From Hsuehochloa calcarea (lineage: Eukaryota; Streptophyta; Magnoliopsida; Poales; Poaceae), in the NCBI GenBank assembly GCA_036346395.1, contig JAYEVG010000052.1:46175-110174 (forward strand): a stretch of 64,000 nucleotides of DNA, given 5' to 3'. The position numbers and the translations under genes are program-made. This document shows, piece by piece, positions 45,464-55,300 of the stretch. Positions within the stretch are counted from its first letter, which is position 1. Each line of letters starts with the position of its first letter. The notes under the pieces were generated by a model. That model did no database searches, was not told the DNA's origin, and was given only the letters and a program-made list of their open reading frames with translations.

Positions 45464-48400
45464 TTCTACCCCTTAATGAATTCGACCCGAATTCTACCAA
45501 TGAAACGAATACACGATTAAAAATATCACGTAATTGCAATCAACGAATTAGCACATATCGAAGCAAACGAGTCTAAATACTACTCGCACATGCGAGACTC
45601 TATCTCAAGTGGCCTCTCTCGGACTAGAGAAACCACAACACAAAAATGTAACACGATGGTGACCTAATGTAACACCCCAAACCCAACACCGAGCCTAGAA
45701 TGCCACCACACTACTCTTTAAACTAATAATTATCGACACACTATAAAATTACTGAAGGAAACAACAATAAACATATCCATGGATCACAAAAGAACATGCA
45801 TAATTATGGATCAAGCGATAATAAATAAGCAAGGGAATATAACCGAGGTAAATAGTCCAAAATAGCACCAACCAATGAATCCAAATCATTAAAACAAATA
45901 GTCTAGTCCAAAGCGTTGTCCTAAACTTTATTCAACCCCTAACATGTCCAAGAGTAATCCAATTTTGAATGAAAAGATTCTTATGGCAAATGATCATATG
46001 TTGTCCATGTGCTCTACTCGCTCTCGATTCTGGCGTCCTCGAAGATCACCTAAAGACAACAAAGAGCAAGGGTGAGTCCACGACTCGACAAACACATCCA
46101 TAAACAACGAACAATAATAAATCAATAGCATTCAATAACTTCATTATCATCACGGTACTTCTATTAATATTCTCATGCGATTATCTTCTCTTTGATTCAC
46201 ATCCATTAATCTCATGTATCAATGCAAATCTAATCTACATGTCCACATGCACTTCTTTCGCGTATACCGGTATAGCATGAGTGAATGCTCGCGACAACAT
46301 TCACTCTCAAGCCCGTTCCTCCATAAGGATCGGGGACCTCCTCCACTCAGTGGAGTTGTGATCATTCATGATCACTGCTCATATCAAAGATGCTTATGAA
46401 TGCAAACATGCACACTCCATCGTAAACATCATATCAACTTTTCATCATGTCCATTAACAATATAATTCCATACCATTCCATTGATTGCAATTAAATAAAA
46501 TAAAAGTACAACAATCTTGGTAATGGAAGATAAAGAAAACATAGACCAATCATTGATCGTTGTCTACCATGCACTTGCCTTTACTAGTTCGGCCTTGCGA
46601 TTTGGCTAGCGGATGGCAACAAGCACGACGCCTCTCCTACATTAAATACACAAATTTCAATACAAGCTACTGCATCAAGAATAGCAATCAATCAACATCG
46701 TTCCTACCGTCCCCAAATCTACCACACTTCTCGGTGCAGAAAAGTTACCCATTCTTTGTCTTAGTACTAAAATGAGCGTAACTTTTGACTCGAAAGTCCG
46801 ATCACCACAAACCACCCCATTCTGGATTCTTCATAAAATTATCCACATTTTCTTAGATTACGAAGACTTCTAATTAAATCACCTAACCCTCCGTTTCTAG
46901 CCCAGAAAACCGATCTGTCCGCTTTGGAACAGCAGTCTTACTAAATTCATAACTTTTGTTTTACCCAACCAAAATGCGCGTTCTCAGATTCTACAGAACC
47001 ATTGGACAATTATCTACATCTTTCATGTAGATCAAAAACTCTAATTAGTGGATTTACTATTTTTAATAACCGGTCTTCCAAAACAGCGCCGAAAGACGAC
47101 AACCACAATGACAATGATCTTCGAAAATCATAACTCGAATTATACTTGTCCAATTGACATGATTAAATATGCTATAGAAAGATATCGAAATTATCTACAA
47201 TTAACTAGTAGATGATATTTCCAAAATTTGCCATTAAGGTACCCGAATAAATCGTACAACAAAACAGCAGGCTAAACAGATCTATTAATCGTCCCCTCGA
47301 TTAGAAATTCTAAAACCTCTCTAATCTCTAATAAAATTAACAAAACAGAGAGAAAACTAGATCGTTACCTCACGGCGAAAATTCAGATCTTGACTTCTTT
47401 TCTTCTATTTTTTTCTCTCTTCCTTGACTTAACCTTCTACTGTTCCTTCGTTTGCCATTTGATCTCACGCAGCCTGCCTTGGTCTCACGGGTTTGCATGC
47501 AACTAACATTGTGAAATAGCCACCATGCATGCGGGCGGCAGTGCAACGTGCAGCTGGGCTTCCAAAACAAATGCAAGGCGGCCGGGCTTTGGTTGGCTCG
47601 GTGAGTCTGTTGCATGTACGCATACCTCCCTTGAACACTGCGGCTGATCGCTAGCGCTACAAAGCGTGGCGGTGGTGGAGAAAAAGTTTGAGGCAATTTG
47701 TTGGCGGCGTTCGTAGTAAGCGCCATGGTGGAGAAAAGAAAATATGGCTAGGGTTTCTAGAATTCCCACAATCTATTTATATAGCTCTTAAAAACTCTGA
47801 AATTCTATTTTTTATGTACTATTTTATTTAATTACACACCGACCCTTAAGACGTTATTATTATTTATTCATTCATTTATTTCAGAATATTACACCTAACG
47901 CTCAACCTGAACTTTCTAGGTTCACTCATTAGAAGAGGATCGAAGGTAAGACCTTACTTGACGGTCAACGTCTTTTACTAAATCTCAAACTTTGAATGGC
48001 TCATTGCTCGCTCATTGAATACAACAGACGTTGTGTACTTGCGAATGAACCCAAGACGGACAAAGCGATATGCTAACTTCCCAATTTACGCAAGTTTAGG
48101 AGCGAAGAGAATACAATTGGAAATAGAGAGTCCTCATCGCATCCACGCAATGCTAACTCTCCACCAAAAAAGGTAAAATCCCAAAATTTGACATTTCAAC
48201 ACGAAAACAAATCTATTTTCTAGATAGGCAGTTTACGAATGAACACCACGACAGCTAAAGAAGAAACCACTCGAATGCCCAAATTAAATACTTCTTTTGG
48301 TTTGTCTGAATTAAAATGAATCATACATGCCAACACAACGCCAACTTAGATTGCGGAAACAACAGTCAACAACACATAACTCAAACGAAATCAGGAAAAC

Positions 48401-48527
48401 GCTTCACTAGCAGAAACATCCATTTCCTCAGTTTCCCTTTTAGGAGTAAAACTTCTCTCGAACCTTGGAATTAGAATTCATCGCATACCACATGAGCTAA
48501 AACCTTTTAATTGAACATCCTCAAATT
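45464..48527 (-). mobile_element. Second, truncated Y internal region
   Basis: 45464-45667 plus 47894-48527 repeat 38622-39455 with small differences. It is split by a solo X LTR and cut off at 48527, where Copia sequence begins. No coding sequence was recognised. Confidence 0.8.
45668..47893 (-). repeat. Solo LTR of family X, TSD CCTAA
   Basis: 2226 bp from TGTAACACCCC to GAATATTACA, flanked by CCTAA at 45663-45667 and 47894-47898. The empty site GGTGACCTAACGCTC is present at 38813-38827. It contains only one copy of the approximately 570 bp module, with TATCAATGCAAATC at 46217-46230 as the module start in antisense. A TATA candidate in antisense is at about 47774-47786. Confidence 0.92.
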
Positions 48528-49270
48528 TATGGATATTAGACCTGCATTCAGCTAAGTCGCAAACATGTTATGTATTCCTATATGATGGAACTACAATTTT
48601 ATGGAAATCGTCCAAGCAAAGTCTTGTATCTACTTCGATAAACCACTCGGAAATCATAGTACTGTACGAGGCCTCACAGGAATGTTCTTGACTTCGATGG
48701 ATGATTTACCACATCCAGCAGTTATATGGATTGAATACCGCGCAACTCCACTATTATCTATAAAGATAATGCGACTTGTGTTGCATAAGTGCAAATGGGT
48801 TATGTGAAGAGTCCCTACAAAGCATATGTTGCAAGTTCTTCTATGCTCATGAACTACAAAGGATGGGCCGAAATTAAGGTATTACATACTAAATTATGTG
48901 AAAATCTTGCGATTTATTAATTAAATCACTTCTAGCGTTTAGCTTTGAAAGATGCATATGTGGAATTGAAATGAGCGAGGTTTAGAAATTGTAGAATTCA
49001 AGGAGAATCTTTACGGACTCATTATTAAAGCTTGATTACGAAGATCGAGTGCTCAAAGAATAAATTCTAGAGATTAAATGAATTTGGGTGGGTTGTACTA
49101 TTTTTTATTGACGAGTTTCTTTGAAGTTTCTTGGTTAAGGTTTTAATGAAGCAATTAGTGCAGCGTGGCGGAACACATGCCATGTACTCTTCCTTTAAAT
49201 TTTTTTCCACTTTGGGTTTTATAGAGTTTCGACGAGGCATAAACATGTGAGGATGGATGTCCAAAAGGAG
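48528..49270 (+). pseudogene. Ty1/Copia pol 3' end fragment (RNase H)
   Basis: Segments in two frames read a WKSSKQSLV-like block near 48600-48630, then NHSEIIVLYEAS-like sequence near 48645-48680 and WLR-type residues. This is the Copia RNase H consensus order. The end of the internal region is a purine-rich stretch (CCAAAAGGAG, to 49270) before the LTR. The fragment is cut on the left by the Y element remnant. Confidence 0.7.
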
Positions 49271-49457
49271 TGTTGGAAAACTATGGGCTCGGCCCAGAGA
49301 ATGAACCCATGTATGAGCGCCATCCTAAACCCTAACATAGTGCATCATTATAAATAAAGTCTTTAGTTATTGTAAAAGATTTATCGTTTTCAAAGAGCGA
49401 TAAAGAGAAATCAAGTTCCTCGTATCTCTTTGTTTAATCTACTATTCTGTTCTTACA
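49271..49457 (+). repeat. Copia 3' LTR (end approximate)
   Basis: It starts TGTTGGAAAACTATGG right after the polypurine tract, the usual Copia LTR start. TTCTTACA at 49450-49457 is the best candidate end, but the other LTR is absent so the end is uncertain. TATAAATA at 49349-49356 is a TATA-like site inside it. Confidence 0.6.
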
Positions 49458-49796
49458 TTTTTTGTATTATTCTCACGATTCGAGTTTATCGCAAAATATT
49501 TACTCGGACGGTACTCGTGAGCAACAGTTGCTCGACAAGTTTCACCCTAATTTTGGTATTAGCAAAATTTTAACCCGGCTACGTGGTCACAAACCATACA
49601 GCCCAACGTCCTCTTCCCTCGCTCACGTCCATTCCATTCTCCCATCCCATTCAGCAACACCAAAATCCCGTCTCTCTCTCTCTCTCTCTCTCTCGCCCCC
49701 TCTCATCAATTTTGCGGCGACCCCTCGGGAGCTCGTCCTCCCGGCTACTCGCCCTCCCGGCGGCCCCCGTGCCGGCGCTCGATCCGACACCGCGAG
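49458..49796 (+). promoter_or_regulatory. Probable PP2A-A promoter and 5'UTR exon
   Basis: The region lies between the Copia LTR and a good splice donor (CGCGAG|GTGAGAT, intron from 49797). It contains a pyrimidine-rich Y-patch-like stretch with a (TC)n run at 49671-49694, then GC-rich sequence typical of a grass 5'UTR. Transcription probably starts near 49600-49680. No upstream coding start with gene-like codon use was seen. An acceptor ACAG at 52371-52374 would join this exon to the coding exon. Confidence 0.55.
49671..49694 (+). repeat. (TC)12 microsatellite in the 5'UTR/promoter
   Basis: Perfect dinucleotide run. Such CT tracts are frequent in grass core promoters and 5'UTRs and are length-polymorphic. 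Confidence 0.9.
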
Positions 49797-50604
49797 GTGA
49801 GATCCGTGGCTCCACTCTGACCTTACCCGTCGCCCTCTCCTCCCGCGCTGTTAGATCTGCGGTACGAGCTGGAGCAGCTCGCCCCAATCTCCGCGGCCCG
49901 GCGCTTCCGCTCCTCGATCCCGCCGAGGGTGCTGGAGAATCAGGATTTGGACGGCCGCCGTCCGGTTTTGGGGACGTTTTTTCGTCGCCGTGGTTCCCTG
50001 CACAGATCTGTGCCATTTGGTTGGGCTGCGCCGGTCTCGACGCGATTGGTGGTGGGTTTGGGGATTCTTCTTCTGGGGTGTGGTTTTGGGTGGATTGGGG
50101 GAGCTATTGGTCGCCGGATGGGTGGGATATGGTGTAACCGTATAGGTGCTTGAATTGTGATAGGTTTGTGGCTTGTTTGGATCGTTGCTTGATGTGCGCT
50201 GTAGGTGGTGGTAGTTCTGCACTCGTTCGGTTCGATTTGCTTCTTATATTCATCTCGATAAATCACCTGCAGAGTGGAGATGAGCAGATGGTGCCGTCGT
50301 AGATGGCGTAGTTGTGCTAAGATGAAATTTACTCTTTTTTTATTAGAGTTGTAAATGTGAAACTGTGGAGTCGAATCATGTGGGTCTAGATTACAGGGAC
50401 TGCAGTATTTCGTTTTGAGATTTCTGTGCAACATGTGGTGTTTAATATGTTGTTAGAAAGGTGAAAAAATCGAATAAGATAAATTGAAAACCATAGAAAG
50501 TTTAGGGTTGTCTTGGATTTTGATGAATTTCGGTTAATTTGTATAAGCTGCTTTCATCCACCAGCAGAAACTCTTATGTTCTAAGCGTTGGATGTAGATC
50601 AGTT

Positions 50605-51496
50605 CATGGATATTAAGGCGTCGCCTAAGCGTCGAGGCGTTCGGCAGCACGTCGCCTCGCCAGCGACGCTTAGGCTGTAAGGCGTTCGGCAGCACGTCAC
50701 CTCGCCGTTGCCTTGCCAAGAGTGCCTAAGGCGTCCGCCTCAAGGACAAGGCGTCGCCATGGCGTCGAGAAGGCGGCATATAGCGTCAGGAAGCTTCAAG
50801 GCGGTCGCCATAAGAAGGGTGGAGGAGATAAAGAGGCGGGATGAGGGAGGCGGGAAAAACGTCGCGCGTGCGTGAAGCCTGGCGCCGCCTCTATCCCCAT
50901 CGCGGCCTCCATCCCTGAAGTGGCGCGCCAGCGACCACCGACCATCTGATGCGCCACCGTCCCACCTCCATCCCCATTGTGGCGTCGCCGTCGCCCTCTG
51001 CGCTCCAGCCTCCAGATCCAGGTTTGCTCCACCCCCTCCCCCTCCCCGGCTCGGCGGCTCCCCCTCCCTCCCAGGTCTCCACCTCCACCTCCTCCCCGGC
51101 TCCCCCTCCCTCCCTTCTCCCGCGCCGCCACAGGGAGGGAGGAGGCCGGTGGGAGAAGGGAGGAGGGGAGGAGCGGCCGGGGGGGCCGGGTGGCCTGGGT
51201 CGCCCGTCGGAGGAGACGATGCGGGAGAAAGGAAGAACCGAAGAAGGGAGTCGCGTGAGGCGTGAGCGTCGGCGGACATGCGAACGGCTTTATGCGCGGC
51301 AGCGGGCAACGGGCAGGCGGGCAGCGGGCAGTCGGGATCTCCTGCGGCCAGAGATTGCTACTGCCAGGATCTTCTGCAGCCGCTCTGCACTGTCGCTTTA
51401 GGATTTACAAGGCGTCGCCTCGCCTCGCGCCTTAGCGCTTAAAAGGTGTGAGGGGGGTGGGTTGCCTCGTGTCGCCTTACCGCCTTAATAACCATG
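50605..51496. mobile_element. Non-autonomous DNA transposon, hAT-like, 892 bp, TSD GATCAGTT
   Basis: Terminal inverted repeats are CATGGATATTAAGGCG (50605-50620) and the complement of CGCCTTAATAACCATG (51481-51496), with one mismatch. GATCAGTT is duplicated at 50597-50604 and 51497-51504. An 8 bp duplication and short TIRs starting CA suggest hAT; a Mutator-like origin is the alternative. The interior is very GC-rich and has no transposase. The GC-rich open frames on both strands (50740-51401) are low-complexity and not credible genes. It lies in the 5'UTR intron of PP2A-A. Confidence 0.8.
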
Positions 51497-51877
51497 GATC
51501 AGTTGATGGCAAAAGTTCTTTTCTGGAGTTGTCTTTGATGCAGTTCATGAGAATGCTGAAAGGATGATAGTTGTTTTCCCCTGAAACCATGTGTAGACAA
51601 TAAATGGCATCTTTGTTTGACATTTGAAGAAAGTCAACAAATAATTTTTATTAGAAAGCAAATATCTTGTCTGTTTGGGTTGACTGAAGCATATATTAAT
51701 TTAATGAGGTAGTTTAGCCTCGCTTCTTAAGTTTTGTGCATTGAACCTCTGACCTTTTAAATTAATTGTGCGATGAAACATGGATTTGTTTCTCTTATCA
51801 GGACCATGTCCAACATGATAATGATTACACGTGTATGTTGTTCATGCAACCCAAACCAGGCACACCTTTGGGTGTAC

Positions 51878-52139
51878 TACCTCCGTTTCAAAATATATGT
51901 TGTTTTAGAACACATGCAATCTTAACTTTTTAAACTTTGACCACTAATATACGTAAGTGTATCTATATTTGTCATATGAAAATAATATTGGTTGATTTTC
52001 ATCAAAAGTACTCCCAATGTATTACTTTTTAATAATTTGTATTTTTTTATCAACATATTACTATAAAACTAATGGTCAGATGTGTATATTGGAGCCATAT
52101 CAATGTCTAAATCTACATATACATTGAAATGAAGGTTGT
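51878..52139. mobile_element. Degenerate Stowaway-like MITE
   Basis: CTACCTCCGTTTCAAAATAT at the left matches the common grass Stowaway terminus (CTCCCTCCGTTTC), and the right end (CATATACATTGAAATGAAGG, about 52117-52136) is an imperfect inverted copy. The interior is AT-rich and non-coding. The TA target duplication is not clear. Confidence 0.65.
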
Positions 52140-52398
52140 AGCAGTTGATATATCTAATCTCTGATTGCGCAGTATCTGCCAATAAATGGGAGGATCTGGT
52201 TGATGTATTGTGGATTGAAACTCCACTTGGCCTTTTCTAACTTGCTCTTGGCTTTGATTACGCAACAAACTTTGTATTAAAGGACCTCTCTCTCTCACAC
52301 ACACTCTCTCTCTCTCCAGAAGTACAGTTTGCCCTAATGGCCACATTGCCTAAATGTTCTTTGTTGATTTACAGTTGTAGGAATCCTTGATAGGCCTG

Positions 52399-55300
52399 AT
52401 GGCTATGATCGATGAGCCTCTGTATCCAATTGCTGTACTGATAGATGAGCTTAAAAATGAAGATATTCAATTGCGTCTGAACTCCATCAGAAGACTTTCC
52501 ACAATTGCACGGGCACTTGGGGAAGAAAGAACTAGGAAGGAACTGATTCCTTTTCTCAGTGAAAACAATGACGATGAAGATGAGGTGCTTCTTGCAATGG
52601 CTGAAGAATTGGGTGTGTTTATTCCTTATGTTGGGGGTGTAGATCATGCTCATGTTTTGCTCCTGCCATTGGAGACATTGTGTACGGTGGAGGAAACTTG
52701 TGTCCGAGACAAGGCAGTTGAGTCACTGTGCCGTATTGGAGCACAGATGAAGGAAAGTGACATTGTCGACTGGTTCATTCCAGTAGTAAAGGTAAGAAAT
52801 TTATTAATAGTGAAATATTCTGTTAATTTTTTATTCTAAACGGTGCAAAATTTGACAAGTATGGTGCCAATATTACTGTATCAGTATTTTGTGGGTGCTT
52901 TCTTTGGCTTCAACATTATATTTCTGGATAATATGCATTTGCGTGGTATTCGTACTTATGCTTGCCCTTCAAATGCATTTGTTACATATTACTCTCCATA
53001 GGCCAGCATTATACAATTGTTCACTAGAAATACTGCTGTGATTAGATGAGTATAGTAGTATAATTTCATTTTCCTTTGTCTTGTTCCTTTTACCATCACC
53101 AGTCATGAATATTTAATTGTGTTCTTGCAGATTATTTTCTACTGGTATCCCTACGTCCATTCAGTTAACCATGCTATAATCTTTTCAGAGGCTAGCAGCT
53201 GGTGAGTGGTTTACAGCTCGCATATCATCATGTGGTCTTTTCCATATAGCCTATCCAAGTGCCCCCGATCAATTGAAAGCAGAATTGAGGACCATTTACG
53301 GTCAGTTATGCCAAGATGACATGCCTATGGTCAGGAGGGCAGCTGCATCCAATCTTGGGAAGTTTGCTGCCACAGTTGAACAGAGCCATTTGAAGACACA
53401 AATCATGTCGATATTTGATGATTTAACACAAGATGGTACTTTCTTATACATGTTTGACATATTATTGTGTTACTTCATGCTTCTTTTGCATTCGTAATGG
53501 AATAGTTGTTTATCGATCCATGCACTAACTATTCCAAAAAGGAAATTAAAAAACATATACTGTAACTGCTGATTTTGCTATCAAACAGTTGCTTTGTTGC
53601 TTCAATGAGTTTGTCTGTAACCATGTGGTGTCTTCCTTAATTTGTTGTTGAAATGATTCTAAAATTGTTAGTTTGAATTTTCAATTGGTTCTGTGTGACA
53701 TGACCGCTCAAAAGTGCAGTACCCATACCCATACATCCGAACTTTGGATTCTGCTAGTTAGCACCATTGCGGTGTTGGATAATTGTTCATGGACCATATT
53801 GTATCTGCTGTGGAGCACAGTTGTCATCTTCAGCTTTTACAAATGAAGATTCCTGTCATTTTGTTTTGTGAACTATGCTAACATGGATTCTTAAAATAAT
53901 ATGCTGGAATTGTCTTTTTTGCTAAATTATAATGGAGTACTATTCATAATATTGAGGAAAAGCATTTTAAAATAAAACCTAGCTTTATATTGAACTAAAT
54001 TCGATGGTTGTAATCGCTGAACGTTGATTGCCACTTTATATGTTGGCTTTGAGTGATATGATGATGTCTTATATCTAAGATCAGATAAAAAAGTATCTTG
54101 CTTCTTAGTGCTTACTGGTGTAACATCTGCTACATGTAGTGATGCGGATCGAAACTCAAGATGAGATTAAATCCTATAGGTTGCTCGATCTTTCGTGGTG
54201 GAACAGCGGCAAAAATGCATTAACACTCCTGCGGTCGTGTAGTAATACGATGTCTTTCGTGCTACTACATTCTGGCGGTAGTGTAGTAACACGATGTGTT
54301 GCGTGCGATTACTGGTGTAGTAACACTAACACTACGTCTTGAGTAGTAACACGACTTCTGTAGTGTAGTAACGAGCTTGATAACGTGGTTGAATCGCACT
54401 AGATCAGCGGGAACAGAAGTAGAAGCGATCAGCCGTGGCTTCCTAAACCATGAACAATGATTGATCTTGAATTTGAAGATTGAATCATATAATCTATAGG
54501 CTTATATAGCCAACACATGCACTAAGGCCTTAAGGTCGATTAGCATAGTTATCAAGGCGTCGCCTAGGCGTCCTTGCGCTCCAGGGTGGACGCCATGGGT
54601 CATCGCCTAGGTCGCCTCGCCTTCTGCAGAGGAGGCGCGCGACGGTGCGGCGATAGCTAGCGACGGTGCGCAGTGGCTTCTCCCTACCGGTGTGGCGACA
54701 CAAGGGAGGCACGATGGCGGCCACGGTGAGCAGTGTGTTGGGGGCGGCGGCAGCGTGCGGTACCCTTCCCTTGAAGCGGCGTCGGCGGTTTCGTGATCAC
54801 GGCGGCGACTGCAAAGAGCGGCGACGCACTAAAGGGGCGATGGCGGCGGGAGGCGGATAAGGGCGGTGGCTTGAGCAAGAGGGGGGAGCGCCCCTGCCTG
54901 CTCCTCTTATATATGCACAAGGCTTGGCCGTTTCAGGCGAGCTGGCCCAATTCCACCCGTTCTCTTTTTTTATTCTTCGCGAGATATTCTGGCTCAGTTT
55001 TGGTCCTTTCCCTTTGTAATGAAGGTGGTGTGTAACTTTACTGTAATACCCCGGCCTGCTCGTAGTGTGGCCCATGTGGCCCATGAGGAGTTGTGTGGTG
55101 GGATTAGTCCCACATTGCTTGTCCCAAGTGAGTTGTAGTAGTATATAATGCTGTTGGATCCAAGCGTAGCACCTCGGGTTAACCCTTTTACACGAGCGAG
55201 GGCGAAATTGTAAGTGAGGTGCTATGTGTGGCGGGTCGCCCCACGGTGAAATTTGGGCATTGAGCCGATTTTGGGTCAGGGTGTTACATTTACTAACTGG

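Noticed and set aside
49583..50222. GC-rich open frames on both strands around the PP2A 5'UTR
   Set aside because: They overlap the presumed 5'UTR exon and intron, have compositional bias only, and no recognisable protein features.
50740..51401. Long low-complexity frames rich in Gly, Arg, Pro and Ser on both strands
   Set aside because: They lie inside the GC-rich hAT-like element, overlap each other in several frames, and reflect base composition.
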